Positions 19,733 through 29,783 of a stretch of DNA of 64,000 nucleotides are shown here, one piece after another. Every line of letters starts with the position of its first letter. The stretch's first letter is position 1. Made by a program: the position numbers and the translations under genes. Source of the DNA: Brevundimonas sp. EYE_349 (lineage in GTDB: Bacteria > Pseudomonadota > Alphaproteobacteria > Caulobacterales > Caulobacteraceae); the NCBI RefSeq assembly GCF_023147505.1, contig NZ_JAHXPB010000008.1:1-64000 (forward strand). Reading direction: 5' to 3'. The notes under the pieces were generated by a model. That model was not told the origin of the DNA and did not search any database. It saw only the letters and a list, made by a program, of their open reading frames with translations.

Positions 19733-22700
19733 ATGCAGTTCCAGCGGCTCCGGCTGGTCGGCTTCAAGTCCTTCGTCGACGCGGCGGAGGTCCAGATCGA
19801 ATCCGGCCTGACCGGCGTGGTCGGACCAAACGGCTGCGGCAAGTCCAACGTCCTTGAAAGCCTGCGCTGGGTCATGGGCGCCAACTCGGCCAAGGCCATG
19901 CGCGGCCAAGGCATGGATGACGTCATCTTTGCGGGCGCGGCGGGCCGTCCCCCGCGCAGCCACGCCGAAGTCAGCCTGACCATCGACAACGCCCAACGCC
20001 GCGCGCCCCAGCCCTTCACCGACAGTCCCATTCTGGAGGTGTCGCGCCGTATCGACCGGGGCCAGGGTTCGACCTACCGCATCAACGGCAAGGAGGTGCG
20101 CGCGCGAGACGTGCAGCTTCTGTTCGCCGACGCCTCGACCGGCGCCAACTCCCCCGCCCTGGTGCGCCAGGGACAGATCAGCGAACTGATCGCCGCCAAG
20201 CCCCAGAACCGCCGCCGCATTCTGGAAGAGGCGGGCGGGGTCGCCGGTCTGCACACCCGTCGGCATGAGGCCGAGTTGCGCCTGAAGGCCGCCGAGACCA
20301 ATCTGGAACGCCTCGACGACATCGGCCGCGAACTGGAAACCGCGCTGAACCGCCTGAAGCGCGAGGCCCGTCAGGCCGAGAAGTATAAGAAGATTAGCGC
20401 CGAGATCCGCGCCCTTCAGGCTGCCCTGCTGTTCGTCCGCTGGAACGACGCCCGGCTGGCGGCCGAGGCGGCGGCCGCCGAACTGCGCGCAGCGGATGCG
20501 ACCGTGGCTGAGACGACGACCGCCGCCGCCGCCGCCCAGACCGCCGCCCTGGCCGCTCAGGAAGCCTTGAAACCCGCGCGCGAGGAGGACGCCGTCGCCT
20601 CGGCCTTGCTGCACCGCGCCAGTCTGGAGCGCGACCGGCTGGACATGGCCGAACAGGCCGCCCGCGCCGAGGTCGACCGACTGAAGGCCGAGGCCGCCCG
20701 TATCGCGGCCGACGCCGCGCGCGAAGAGGGCATGGCCGCCGACGCCAAACGCGAACTGGACCGGCTGGACAACGAACTGGCCCGGCTGAAGGCCGAGATC
20801 GCCGCCGCCCCGGAACGCGGTCCCGAACTGGACAAGACGCTGCTGGCTGCGGAGGACGCCCGCAAGGCCGCCGACGCCGAGGTCGAACGTCTGGCCGGCA
20901 CGCTTGCCGCCGTCGAGGCCCGCGCCAACGCCGAGACGGCCAGAAAACGCGACGCCGAGGCCCGGCTGTCGCGCGTCAGCGGCCAGCACGATCAGGCCCG
21001 GCGCGAACGCGAGGCTCTGGGCCCGCTTGAAACACCTGAACTGGATACGGCGCGTCAGGCGCTGGAGACCGCCCAGGCCGATCTGGCCGCCGCCCGAGAA
21101 GCCGTCGAAACGGCAGAGACCAAACGCGGCGAACTGGCCCGCGCCGAACAGGAATCCCGCACCGCCGCTCGCGCGGCGGAGGATCGTCTGGGCCGTCTGC
21201 AGACCGAGGCGCGGGGTCTGGCCCAACTGCTGGTGACGGGCAAGCGCGACCATCCGCCAGCCTTGGACAAGGTGCGCGCCGACAAGGGCTATGAGGCCGC
21301 TCTGGCCGCCGCTCTGGGCGATGATCTGGACGCCGCGCTGGACGCTCGCGCCGCCGTCTATTGGCGAGGCGCAGAGGCTCCCTCCCCGACATGGCCTACG
21401 GACGTCACGCCCCTGTCGGCCTATGTGCAGGCGCCGAATCAACTGACCGCGCGCCTCGCCCTGTGCGGCGTTGCGCCCAAGGCCGATGCGGCGAAACTGG
21501 CTGAGACCCTGCCGCCCGGCGCGCGTCTGGTGACGACCGAGGGCGACCTCTACCGCTGGGACGGCTTCGTCAGCCGCGCCGAGGCGCCGCGCCCCGCCGC
21601 CGTGCGTCTGGCCCAGCGCACCCGACTGGCCGAACTGGAGGCCGAGATCGACAAGGGCAAGCCCGCGCTGGAACAGGCGCAAGGCCAGCAGAAGTCCGCC
21701 ACCGACGCCTTCCGCGCCGCCGAGGAGGCGGTCAAGGCCGCCCGGCTCAAACCCTTCGCCGCCGACAAGGCCGTGACCGGAGCCCGCGACCGGGTCGAAA
21801 CCCTGGCCCGCGATCAGGCCCGACGCGAGGCGCGGGCGCAGGCCCTGGACGACACCGTGACCCGGCTGGCCGCCGAGGTCGCGGAGGCCCAAACTGCTCT
21901 GGACGCCGCCCAGACCACCGACGCCCCGTCCGAGACGATCGCCGGTCTGCGGAACGAACTGACCGCCGCCCGCGCCGCCGCGGACACCGCCCGCACCGCC
22001 GCCCAGACCGCTCGTTCCGACCGCGACGCGGAGGCCCGTGACCGTCAGGGCCGCGAACAGAGGCTGGGCGGCCTGACCCGCGCCCGCGACGGCTGGGTGA
22101 GCCGGTCAAAGGACAGCGCCGTCCGTATCGCCGCCCTGACGAAGGACGCCGACAAGACCGCAGCCCTGTTGAAACAGGCCGAAATCGCGCCTCAGGGCTT
22201 CGCCGAACAGCGGGGCAAACTGCTGGACGCGCTGACCGCCGCCGAACAGCGCAAACAGGCGGCGTCCGACGCCATGGCTCTGGCCGATGCGGCGGCGGGC
22301 GACGCCGACCGCGCCAGCCGCGCCGCAGACGCCGCCGCCGCGCAAGCCCGCGAGGCCCGCGCCGGTCTGGCCGCCCGCGCCGAGGCCGCCGCCGAGAAGC
22401 TGACCGAGGCCGAGACCACCCTGCGCGAAACGGCGCAGATGTCGCCGCAGGAGCTGGGCCAGAAGCTGACCGACGACGCCATCGCCCGTCCGCCCGACGC
22501 GGCCGGGGCCGAGAACCTGTTGTACGGGCTGGAGCGCGAGCGCGAGGCCCTGGGCGCCGTCAACCTGCGCGCCGAAGACGAGGCGGTGGAATATGGCGAC
22601 CGGCTGAACAGCATGAAGTCCGAACGCATCGACCTGACCCAGGCGATCGCCAAGCTGCGCGACGGCATCGACGAACTGAACGCCGAGGGCCGCGAGCGTC

Positions 22701-23170
22701 TGGTGGCGGCGTTCGACGTCATCAACACCAACTTCAAGACCCTGTTCGAGGCCCTGTTCGGCGGCGGTCAGGCCGAGCTGAAGCTGGTCGAGAGCGACGA
22801 TCCGCTGGAGGCGGGACTTGAGATCTACGCCTGCCCGCCCGGCAAGCGGCTGTCGGTCATGTCGCTGATGAGCGGCGGCGAACAGGCCCTGACGGCGGCG
22901 GCCCTGATCTTCGGCGTCTTCCTGGCCAACCCGGCGCCCGTCTGCGTGCTGGACGAGGTGGACGCCCCGCTGGACGACGCCAACGTCGACCGCTTCTGCC
23001 GGATGCTGCACGAGATGCGGTCGCGCACCGACACCCGCTTCATCGTCATCACCCACAACCCCGTCACCATGAGCCGAATGGACCGCCTGTACGGCGTCAC
23101 CATGCCCGAACGCGGCATGAGCCAACTGGTCAGCGTGGACCTGCATCAAGCCGAGACCCTGGTCGCATGA
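19733..23170 (+). CDS. smc: Chromosome segregation protein SMC
   Basis: The condensin ATPase that organises and segregates the chromosome together with ScpA/ScpB. The 1145-residue protein has the Walker A motif GPNGCGKSN in the N-terminal head, long Ala/Glu/Arg-rich coiled coils (about 170-490 and 640-940), a hinge (about 495-630, including [19 protein letters not shown]), and a C-terminal head with signature [14 protein letters not shown] and Walker [12 protein letters not shown]. The coiled coils give the region a strongly repetitive base composition. The gene starts 12 bases after the second dsbA and overlaps the next gene by four bases (ATGA). Confidence 0.98.
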   Translation: MQFQRLRLVGFKSFVDAAEVQIESGLTGVVGPNGCGKSNVLESLRWVMGANSAKAMRGQGMDDVIFAGAAGRPPRSHAEVSLTIDNAQRRAPQPFTDSPILEVSRRIDRGQGSTYRINGKEVRARDVQLLFADASTGANSPALVRQGQISELIAAKPQNRRRILEEAGGVAGLHTRRHEAELRLKAAETNLERLDDIGRELETALNRLKREARQAEKYKKISAEIRALQAALLFVRWNDARLAAEAAAAELRAADATVAETTTAAAAAQTAALAAQEALKPAREEDAVASALLHRASLERDRLDMAEQAARAEVDRLKAEAARIAADAAREEGMAADAKRELDRLDNELARLKAEIAAAPERGPELDKTLLAAEDARKAADAEVERLAGTLAAVEARANAETARKRDAEARLSRVSGQHDQARREREALGPLETPELDTARQALETAQADLAAAREAVETAETKRGELARAEQESRTAARAAEDRLGRLQTEARGLAQLLVTGKRDHPPALDKVRADKGYEAALAAALGDDLDAALDARAAVYWRGAEAPSPTWPTDVTPLSAYVQAPNQLTARLALCGVAPKADAAKLAETLPPGARLVTTEGDLYRWDGFVSRAEAPRPAAVRLAQRTRLAELEAEIDKGKPALEQAQGQQKSATDAFRAAEEAVKAARLKPFAADKAVTGARDRVETLARDQARREARAQALDDTVTRLAAEVAEAQTALDAAQTTDAPSETIAGLRNELTAARAAADTARTAAQTARSDRDAEARDRQGREQRLGGLTRARDGWVSRSKDSAVRIAALTKDADKTAALLKQAEIAPQGFAEQRGKLLDALTAAEQRKQAASDAMALADAAAGDADRASRAADAAAAQAREARAGLAARAEAAAEKLTEAETTLRETAQMSPQELGQKLTDDAIARPPDAAGAENLLYGLEREREALGAVNLRAEDEAVEYGDRLNSMKSERIDLTQAIAKLRDGIDELNAEGRERLVAAFDVINTNFKTLFEALFGGGQAELKLVESDDPLEAGLEIYACPPGKRLSVMSLMSGGEQALTAAALIFGVFLANPAPVCVLDEVDAPLDDANVDRFCRMLHEMRSRTDTRFIVITHNPVTMSRMDRLYGVTMPERGMSQLVSVDLHQAETLVA

Positions 23171-23589
23171 TCGCCCTGATACTGGCCCTGCTGGCCGATC
23201 CCGCCCCCGCTCTCGCGCCTGTCGGCGTCGGTCGTTTCGCCATCTACGCCGATGTGACCTCCATGGAGCGCGAAGGCGACATCGCCCGTATGCGCGAACT
23301 TCAGGTCGCCGAGACCGGCTTCAAGGTCGGCGACGTCGTCTATGTCGGCGGCTGGTCGCGCTGGGCCTTCGATTGCCGGGCGATGACGGCGGATCGGCTG
23401 GACTTCGCCTCGCTGCGCGCCGACGAAACCGAAGGCCCCGCCACGCCTGACCCGGCCCCCGCCTATCCCGCCGCTCCCGGCGGCGACGCCGCCGAACTGC
23501 TGGCCGCGGCCTGCGCGCCTAATAAGCCCGCCGAGACCCTGACGTTGGACGAGGCGATCAGGCGAGGCCAGGCGGCTCTGGCGGACTAA
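23167..23589 (+). CDS. Small secreted protein of unknown function
   Basis: 140 residues with a short signal sequence ([17 protein letters not shown]) and a compact domain ([22 protein letters not shown], cut here at its clearest part, then [19 protein letters not shown]). The pattern faintly resembles surface-adhesin E-like domains, but I would not name it. The start overlaps the smc stop (ATGA), so translation is probably coupled to smc. Its last 32 bases overlap the 3' end of the convergent mscS-type gene. Confidence 0.72.
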   Translation: MIALILALLADPAPALAPVGVGRFAIYADVTSMEREGDIARMRELQVAETGFKVGDVVYVGGWSRWAFDCRAMTADRLDFASLRADETEGPATPDPAPAYPAAPGGDAAELLAAACAPNKPAETLTLDEAIRRGQAALAD

Positions 23590-24691
23590 GGCCCTTTTCG
23601 GCGCCCTGTGGCCATTCGAGACGATCGCGCGGCAGGGCCTCGCGGCAGTGATCGCGCATATAGGCCATCAGTTTCTCGCGGATTTCGCAGCGCAGGTCGA
23701 ACGCCACCCCGGCGGAGCGGGCGCTGGCCAGGCAACGGACCTGGAGCACGCGCTCGGTGATGTCGGTGACCTGCATCACCTGAACGTCGCCATCCCAGTG
23801 CTGGGACGCCTTGACGATACCCTCGAAGGCGGTGCGCAGCCGGTCGATCGGGGCTTCATAGTCGACGTAGAAGAAGGCCACGCCGATCAGGCGGGCGTTC
23901 TCGCGTGTCCAGTTCTGGAAGGGCGTAGTGATGAAGTAGGACAGGGGCAGCACCATCCGGCGCCAGTCCCACAGCTTGACCACCACATAGGTGGCGGTGA
24001 TCTCCTCCACATTGCCCCACTCCTTCTCCACGATGACGGCGTCGTCGATGCGGATGGGCTGGGTAAGGGCGATCTGGATGCCGGCGACCATGTTGGTCAG
24101 GATGGGCTGGAGCGCCAGGCCGGCGATGATGCCGACGACCCCGGCCGAGGCCAGCAGGCTGACGCCCCACTGACGGAAGCCGGCGATGGTCATCAGGGCC
24201 AGGCCGACCGTGACGATGAACAGGATCACCTTTGCCACCCGCTGCAGGATGCGGGTCTGGGTCAGGTGCTTCCGGGCCAGCAGATTGTCCTCGACGGCGA
24301 TATTGTACCGCTTCAGGTGCATGACGGACCACATGTCCAGCACCCCCGACGCCAGCCAGCCCAGCGTCAGGATGAACAGGAACAGCAGCACCGAACGAAT
24401 GTCGGCCGAGGGCACGGGGTCCATCGGCGAAACGGTCACGCCCAACCCCACGCCCATGATGATGATCAGGACCCGCAGCTTGATCCGCGCCCGCTCGACC
24501 ACGCCGCGCCAGAAGACGTCCTTCTTCCTGACCATGCGGCGCAGGATGGCGAAGGCGATCTTGTGCGTCAGCCAGCCCCCGCCGACGAAGACCAGCAGGA
24601 CCAGGCTAGTCACCGCCCATTCGGGCAGCCAGTCGAACCGATGCCACAGGGCGCGGACTTGGCGGGTCAGGGCGATGATCTCGGGGGGCAT
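23558..24691 (-). CDS. MscS-family mechanosensitive ion channel
   Basis: An inner-membrane channel of the small-conductance type, opened by membrane tension to release solutes. About four hydrophobic helices lie in the first 190 residues. The pore-lining helix and beta domain follow: LLASAGVVGIIAGLALQPIL, GIQIALTQPIRIDDAVIV, EKEWGNVEEITATYVVVKLW. A cytoplasmic C-terminal domain ends the 377-residue protein. The start at 24691 (MPPEIIAL) is the first ATG, and an in-frame TTG lies seven codons earlier. It faces the smc group and ends inside the preceding small gene. Confidence 0.92.
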   Translation of the reverse strand: MPPEIIALTRQVRALWHRFDWLPEWAVTSLVLLVFVGGGWLTHKIAFAILRRMVRKKDVFWRGVVERARIKLRVLIIIMGVGLGVTVSPMDPVPSADIRSVLLFLFILTLGWLASGVLDMWSVMHLKRYNIAVEDNLLARKHLTQTRILQRVAKVILFIVTVGLALMTIAGFRQWGVSLLASAGVVGIIAGLALQPILTNMVAGIQIALTQPIRIDDAVIVEKEWGNVEEITATYVVVKLWDWRRMVLPLSYFITTPFQNWTRENARLIGVAFFYVDYEAPIDRLRTAFEGIVKASQHWDGDVQVMQVTDITERVLQVRCLASARSAGVAFDLRCEIREKLMAYMRDHCREALPRDRLEWPQGAEKGLSPPEPPGLA

Positions 24692-24728
24692 GGGGAAGCT
24701 AACGCGCCACAAGCTGAACGGTTGACCT

Positions 24729-25820
24729 TTAGCGCGAGGCGGCAGTCGCCTCGGTCAGGTCGGCCAGGCGTTGGGCGGCGTCGGGGATGGCGACGGATCG
24801 GGCAGCGGCGGACATGGCCGACAGCCGCTGCGGATCGGACAGCACGGCGGCCAGGGTCGAAGACAGGCGTTCGACGGTCAGGTCGTCTTCCAAAATGACC
24901 TCGGCCGCGCCGGCGTCAGTCAGGGCCTTGGCGTTCAGGCGCTGATGGTCGTCGGTGGCGATCTTCAGCGGAATCAGGACCGACGGCAGGGCGGCGACGG
25001 CCAGTTCGGCGCAGGTCGAGGCGCCGGAGCGGCCCACGACCAGATGGGCCTTGGCCAGCCGTTCGGCCATGTCGCGGAAGAAGGGCGCGACCTCGGCCTC
25101 GATCCCGGCCTCCAGATAGATCTGACGGGCGGCCTCCAGCGTCTCGGGGCGCGACTGCTGCTGCACCTTCAGGCGACGACGCAGGGCTTCCGGCAGGGCC
25201 GCCAGGGCGCGTGGGGTGGTCTCGGAGAGGATGCGCGCGCCCTGGCTGCCGCCCGTCACCAGCACATGGATCGGGCCGTCATTGGCTGGGGCCAGATAGG
25301 GACGGTCGAAAAGGGCGCGAATCTCTGCGCGCACCGGCGAGCCGACGACATGCGAACGGCCCTGCACCTTGGGGGGCGCCCGCTCCAGCGTCGGGAAGGA
25401 CGAGGCGACCTGGTTCACATAGGGGGCCAGGATGCGGTTGGTGCGGCCCAGCACGGCGTTCTGCTCATGGATCACCGTCGGGCGCTGAGCGGTGACGGCG
25501 GCGACCAGGGCGGGGGCGGACGGATAGCCGCCGAAGCCCACCACCACATCGGCGCCCAGCCGGTCGAAGGCGTCACGCGCCTGAATCACCCCCTTGAAGA
25601 TGGCCACGCCCGCCTTGACCAGACCCAGCGGGCCGGAGCCTGTGGCCGCGTCCAGCGCCAGCCGTTCCTCGGCGGGAAAAGCGTGGGCGTATTGTTCGCC
25701 GCGATGATCGGTCGCCAGCACCACGCGCCAGCCGCGCGCCGCCATCTCGCGCGCCAGGGCCTCGGCCGGGAACATATGGCCGCCGGTTCCGCCGGCTGCG
25801 ACGACGCAGAGCTTGGACAT
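24729..25820 (-). CDS. murG: UDP-GlcNAc:lipid I GlcNAc transferase MurG
   Basis: MurG makes lipid II on the inner face of the membrane. The sequence shows the glycine-rich loop GGTGGHMFPAEAL, HEQNAVLGRTNRIL, VTGGSQGARIL and the GT28 motif VGRSGASTCAELAV. The start at 25820 (MSKLCVVAAGG) has GGAGA just upstream, giving 363 residues. It is the last gene of the proximal dcw block. murC, which normally follows, is about 15 kb away. A palindromic repeat separates it from ftsW. Confidence 0.97.
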   Translation of the reverse strand: MSKLCVVAAGGTGGHMFPAEALAREMAARGWRVVLATDHRGEQYAHAFPAEERLALDAATGSGPLGLVKAGVAIFKGVIQARDAFDRLGADVVVGFGGYPSAPALVAAVTAQRPTVIHEQNAVLGRTNRILAPYVNQVASSFPTLERAPPKVQGRSHVVGSPVRAEIRALFDRPYLAPANDGPIHVLVTGGSQGARILSETTPRALAALPEALRRRLKVQQQSRPETLEAARQIYLEAGIEAEVAPFFRDMAERLAKAHLVVGRSGASTCAELAVAALPSVLIPLKIATDDHQRLNAKALTDAGAAEVILEDDLTVERLSSTLAAVLSDPQRLSAMSAAARSVAIPDAAQRLADLTEATAASR

Positions 25821-25873
25821 GGGGTCTCCATTCATGGGATCGCTTTCGACCCTGTCTCGCATTTACTCTTTCT

Positions 25874-25979
25874 CGTCATCCCCGGCCTTATGCTTGGGAT
25901 CCATATGCCCGGCATCAGCAGTCGTGCGTGCAAGGTGAAGCCCGAGTTTATGGACCCAGGCACAAGGCCTAGGGTGACG
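25874..25979. repeat. Imperfect 32-bp inverted repeat in the ftsW-murG gap
   Basis: The left arm 25874-25905 begins CGTCATCCCCGGCCTTATGC. The right arm 25949-25979 is its inverted copy with about five mismatches and a deletion. The spacer is 43 bases. It fills most of the 174-base gap between ftsW and murG. The CGTCATCC terminus recurs in repeats elsewhere in the window, so this is probably a dispersed palindromic element and not a gene-specific signal. It could affect the relative amounts of ftsW and murG mRNA. Confidence 0.7.
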
Positions 25980-25994
25980 GTCTCTTTATGGCGC

Positions 25995-27170
25995 CTACAG
26001 CAACCGTCGGCCCATCGTCAGGCTGGCCCCCGGCTCGTAGGCGCCGGGGCGGCGGCGCGTCAGGGCCAGGGCGAAGCCCATGGTAAGTCCCATGGCCAGC
26101 ATCGACGAGCCGCCGTAGCTGATGAACGGCAGGGTCATGCCCTTGGTCGGGATCAGGTTCAGGTTCACCGCCACATTGATGCAGGCCTGAAGCCCGATCA
26201 GCATGAACAGGCCCGCCGCCGCCGTCTGTTCGAACGGATCAGTCAGCTTCATCGCCCGGCGCATCCCGCGCACGACGATGAAGGCGTAAAGGCCGATCAT
26301 GATCAGGCTGAGGACCAGGCCGAATTCCTCGGCGCCGACGGAATAGATGAAGTCGGTATGCAGGTCGGGCACGTGACGCTTCATCACCCCCTCGCCCACC
26401 CCGCGACCCAGCAGGCCGCCGGCGCGGATGGCCTCGGACGCGCTGTCGATCTGGTGGGTGTCGGTGGTCTCGGGCGAGAAGAAGCGGCTGAGGCGGTCGC
26501 GCATATGGCCGAAGACGAAATAGAGCGAGACCAGCCCCGCCATACCCGCGCTAGCCAGGACCGCCATCCATTTGAACGGCACACCCGCCATGAAGAAGAC
26601 CGCCATGAAGGTGGTGGTGATCAGCAGAGTCTGGCCGATATCCGGCTGGATCAGCAAGAGACAAACGGTCAGGGCGTAGAAGCCGAAGGCGATGGTGACG
26701 CCGGGCACCCCCTGTCCCTTCTGCGCCTCGGCGAACATCCAGGCGGCGAAGACGATCAGGCCGGGCTTGGCGAACTCGGACGGTTGCAGGCTGAACGGCC
26801 CCAGGTTCACCCAGCGCGCGGCGCCTTTCACCGTGTCGCCGATGAACGGCAGGGCGGCCATGACGACGATGGCGCCGAACAGGGCCAGAACCGCGATCCG
26901 TCGCACCCCGCGCGGCGACATCAGCGAGGTGGTCAGCATGACCGTCAGGCCGACGCCGGCGAAGACCATCATCCGCCAGGAATAATGGAACGGATCTGTG
27001 ATCGATTCGTCGGCCAGGATGGCGGCGGGGCTGGACGCGAAGCTAAGCGAGACCCCCAGCGCCATCAGGGCCAAAGCCGCGCCCAGAAGCCCGCGATCCA
27101 CGGTCCAGAACCAGCGCGCGATCAGGCTCTGATCGTTGCGGGAGAAGGCGGGGGTGTAATGGGCGCTCAT
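25995..27170 (-). CDS. ftsW: SEDS peptidoglycan polymerase FtsW
   Basis: A divisome membrane protein that polymerises septal glycan from lipid II together with FtsI. 391 residues with about ten membrane helices. Family signatures are FSLQPSEFAKPGLIVFAAWM, LLIQPDIGQTLLI, FIYSVGAEEFGLVLS and the C-terminal TKGMTLPFISYGGSSML. The start overlaps the murD stop (ATGA). The frame stays open far upstream opposite murD, but that part is not coding. Confidence 0.96.
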   Translation of the reverse strand: MSAHYTPAFSRNDQSLIARWFWTVDRGLLGAALALMALGVSLSFASSPAAILADESITDPFHYSWRMMVFAGVGLTVMLTTSLMSPRGVRRIAVLALFGAIVVMAALPFIGDTVKGAARWVNLGPFSLQPSEFAKPGLIVFAAWMFAEAQKGQGVPGVTIAFGFYALTVCLLLIQPDIGQTLLITTTFMAVFFMAGVPFKWMAVLASAGMAGLVSLYFVFGHMRDRLSRFFSPETTDTHQIDSASEAIRAGGLLGRGVGEGVMKRHVPDLHTDFIYSVGAEEFGLVLSLIMIGLYAFIVVRGMRRAMKLTDPFEQTAAAGLFMLIGLQACINVAVNLNLIPTKGMTLPFISYGGSSMLAMGLTMGFALALTRRRPGAYEPGASLTMGRRLL

Positions 27171-28660
27171 GCCGCGCTCTCCGGGACGGAGGTCAGGTTC
27201 AGCACGGCGGCGCGGAAGGCCTCGCCCCGCGCCTCGAAGTCGGCGAACTGGTCGAAACTGGCGCAGGCGGGCGACAGCAGGACGAACTGGTCTCCCCCCG
27301 CTGCGGCAGCGTCGGCGGCCGCGGCGGCGACGGCGGCGTCCAGGGTCTGGGTGATGACGTGAGGCGTGTCGCCAAGGGTCTTGGCGAAGGCGGGCGCCGC
27401 CTGGCCGATCAGATAGGCTTTGGTTATGCGCGGGAAGAGGTCGGCCAAATCTTCGATGCCGCCGGCCTTGGGCACGCCGCCGGCGATCCAGAAAACGGAT
27501 GGATAGCTGGCCAGGGCCTGACGCGCGGCGTCGGCGTTGGTGGCCTTGGAGTCGTTGATAAAGCGCACGGCGCCGACCTGAGCCACCGTCTCCATACGGT
27601 GAGCCAGGCCAGGGAAGGTCAACAGGCCCTTGACGGCGGCGGCATGGGAGACGCCCAGCGCCCGGCCGGCGGCATAGGCGAAGGCGGCGTTCTGGGCGTT
27701 GTGCCGGCCGGGCAAGGAACGGGCGGGCGCGAGGTCGGCGAGGGTTCGGCCCTCGGCTCGGATCGCGCCCGGCACAGCCTCGATACCGCTCATCCCCGCG
27801 AAAGCGGGGACCCAGTTCTGTGGGCTTTCCGGCGTGTCTAGGGAGGTCCGCTCGTGATCCGCGGCGCCCTGCCCGTGCGAAAGGACTGGGTCCCCGCTTT
27901 CGCGGGGATGAGCGGCGGAGGAAATCGTGATGACGCGGGAATTCAGGCCGGACGCGATCGCCTGCCCCCAATCCTCGTCCACGCCGATCAGCGCCACCGC
28001 GTCAGGCGCTTGGGCCGCGAAGATGCGCGCCTTGGCGGCGACATAGCCCTCCATGCCGCCGTGGCGGTCCAGGTGGTCGGGGCTGATGTTGGTCAGGATC
28101 GCAACGTCGGGGGCGAAGGTCGTGGTCAGGTCCAGCTGGTAGCTGGAGACCTCGATGACATAGACCGCGTCCGGCGTCGGCTCGGGCAGGGCCAGAACGC
28201 CGATTCCGATATTGCCGCCGACATGGACCGTCAGGCCGGCGGACTTCAGCACCCAGCCGATCAGGGCGGTGGTGGTGGACTTGCCGTTGGTGCCGGTTAT
28301 GGCGACGACGCGGGCGCGCTGATCTGCAGGCCGGGCGGCCAGGGCGCGGGCGAACAGTTCGATATCGCCGATCACCGGCACGCTGGCCTCGCGCGCGCGA
28401 TCGACGGTCCAGTGCGGCTTCGGGTGCGTCAGGGGCGCGCCAGGCGACAGGATCAGGGCGGCGAAACCGGACCAGTCGGCGGCGGTCAGGTCCTCGACCT
28501 GGAAGCCTTCCGCCTCGGCCTGCGTCCGGCCCGAAACGCCGTCGTCCCACAGGATGGGGATGGCGCCCCCCGCCTGGAGCGCGCGCGCGGCCGTGATCCC
28601 CGACCGTCCCAGGCCGAAGACCGCGACCCGCCTGCCCTCGAAACCGGGAACGGCGATCAT
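27167..28660 (-). CDS. murD: UDP-MurNAc-L-alanine--D-glutamate ligase with in-frame repeat insertion
   Basis: MurD adds D-glutamate to UDP-MurNAc-L-Ala. The sequence shows FGLGRSGITAARAL, the ATP loop AITGTNGKSTTTALI, the metal and substrate motifs EVSSYQLDL and NISPDHLDRHGG, and RFINDSKATN in the C-terminal domain. At 497 residues it is longer than usual (about 440-470). The excess is residues 249-292, about 44 residues encoded by a palindromic repeat and starting AHPRESGDPV and ending WVPAFAGMSG. The insertion lies between VITISS and GAIRAEGRTL, in the central domain where other MurD proteins have a short loop. The frame is intact and the gene is presumably functional. Confidence 0.95.
   Translation of the reverse strand: MIAVPGFEGRRVAVFGLGRSGITAARALQAGGAIPILWDDGVSGRTQAEAEGFQVEDLTAADWSGFAALILSPGAPLTHPKPHWTVDRAREASVPVIGDIELFARALAARPADQRARVVAITGTNGKSTTTALIGWVLKSAGLTVHVGGNIGIGVLALPEPTPDAVYVIEVSSYQLDLTTTFAPDVAILTNISPDHLDRHGGMEGYVAAKARIFAAQAPDAVALIGVDEDWGQAIASGLNSRVITISSAAHPRESGDPVLSHGQGAADHERTSLDTPESPQNWVPAFAGMSGIEAVPGAIRAEGRTLADLAPARSLPGRHNAQNAAFAYAAGRALGVSHAAAVKGLLTFPGLAHRMETVAQVGAVRFINDSKATNADAARQALASYPSVFWIAGGVPKAGGIEDLADLFPRITKAYLIGQAAPAFAKTLGDTPHVITQTLDAAVAAAAADAAAAGGDQFVLLSPACASFDQFADFEARGEAFRAAVLNLTSVPESAA
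27786..27915. repeat. Palindromic repeat inserted in frame within murD
   Basis: Perfect 31-bp inverted arms lie at 27786-27816 and 27885-27915, each opening CCGCTCATCCCCGCG and each able to form its own CCCCGC/GCGGGG hairpin. The spacer is 68 bases. On the murD strand the arms encode PRESGDPV and WVPAFAGMSG, peptides familiar from repeat-derived insertions in many alphaproteobacterial proteins. A related single arm pair occurs at 63886-63917. Confidence 0.9.
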
Positions 28661-28664
28661 CGGA

Positions 28665-29774
28665 TCAACGCAGTTTCAGCGTCGACAGGCCGATCAGGGC
28701 CAGGGCGCCGGCGATGATCCAGAAGCGGATGACCACGGTGGACTCCGGCCAGCCCATCTTCTCGAAATGGTGGTGGACCGGCGCCATCAGGAAGATGCGC
28801 TTCTTGGTCAGCTTGTAATAGCCGACCTGGATCATGACCGAGGCGGCCTCGGCGACGAACAGGCCGCCGACGATGCCCAGGACCAGCTCGTGCTTGGTCA
28901 TGACGGCGATGGCGCCCAGCGCCCCGCCCAGGGCCAGCGAGCCGGTGTCGCCCATGAAGATCTTGGCCGGGGGGGCGTTGTACCACAGGAAGCCCGCGCC
29001 CCCGCCGATCATGGCGGCGCAGAAGATGGCCAGTTCGCCGGCGCCGGGGACGTGGTGGATCTGCAGATACTGGGCGAAGACGAAGTTGCCGGCGAGATAC
29101 GAGATCACCCCGAACGCGCCCGCCGCCATCATCACCGGCACGGTGGCCAGACCGTCCAGACCGTCCGTCAGGTTCACGGCGTTGGAGAAGCCCACGATGG
29201 TGAAGGCGGCGAAGGCCACATAGAACCAGCCGATGTTCAGCAGCACCGCCTTGAAAAAGGGGAATGCGATGGACGTCTCAAGCCCCGGCGAGGTGGGCGA
29301 GACGGTCATCCACAGAACGGTCAGGACGCCGGCGACCACGGCGACGACGGTCTGGGCCAGCAACTTCTGCTTTGACGTCAGGCCGGCCGAGGTCTGTTTG
29401 GTGACCTTGGCGTAGTCGTCGATGAAGCCCAGCACGCCGAAGGCGGCGGTGACCAGGCTGACGATCCAGATATAGGGGTTGGTCAGGTCGCCCCACAGCA
29501 GCACGGCCACGCCGATGCCGGCCAGGATCATCAGCCCGCCCATGGTGGGGGTGCCGACCTTGGACAGGTGGCTGACGGGGCCGTCGTCGCGGATCGGCTG
29601 GCCCCGGCCCTGTTTGGCGCGGATCCAGTTGATGAAGCGGCTGCCCATGGCGACGGCCACGATCATGGCCGTCGCCAGGGCCAGGGCCATCCGCACCGTC
29701 TGATACTGGACCAGGTTCAGCAGCGGATACTGGTGCGCGATGTCGGCGTAATAGAGGTAGAGCAGGTAAAACAT
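28665..29774 (-). CDS. mraY: Phospho-MurNAc-pentapeptide transferase MraY
   Basis: An integral membrane enzyme that transfers phospho-MurNAc-pentapeptide to undecaprenyl phosphate, forming lipid I. 369 residues with about ten helices. Signatures are [13 protein letters not shown], the catalytic region [28 protein letters not shown] and the His-rich cytoplasmic loop APVHHHFEK. It lies four bases from murD and ten from murF. Confidence 0.98.
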   Translation of the reverse strand: MFYLLYLYYADIAHQYPLLNLVQYQTVRMALALATAMIVAVAMGSRFINWIRAKQGRGQPIRDDGPVSHLSKVGTPTMGGLMILAGIGVAVLLWGDLTNPYIWIVSLVTAAFGVLGFIDDYAKVTKQTSAGLTSKQKLLAQTVVAVVAGVLTVLWMTVSPTSPGLETSIAFPFFKAVLLNIGWFYVAFAAFTIVGFSNAVNLTDGLDGLATVPVMMAAGAFGVISYLAGNFVFAQYLQIHHVPGAGELAIFCAAMIGGGAGFLWYNAPPAKIFMGDTGSLALGGALGAIAVMTKHELVLGIVGGLFVAEAASVMIQVGYYKLTKKRIFLMAPVHHHFEKMGWPESTVVIRFWIIAGALALIGLSTLKLR

Positions 29775-29783
29775 GGGTGTCCC

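Noticed and set aside
19010..21892. 960-codon minus-strand frame opposite smc and dsbA
   Set aside because: It is a mirror frame produced by high-GC codon use. The plus-strand smc motifs are unambiguous.
24771..27362. 863-codon plus-strand frame opposite murG and ftsW
   Set aside because: It has low-complexity Gly/His/Gln composition and lies over two well-supported minus-strand genes.
25995..27971. Long ftsW frame extended upstream across murD
   Set aside because: The added N-terminal part is antisense-like Arg/Pro-rich sequence opposite to nothing real, and the ATGA start at 27170 fits FtsW.
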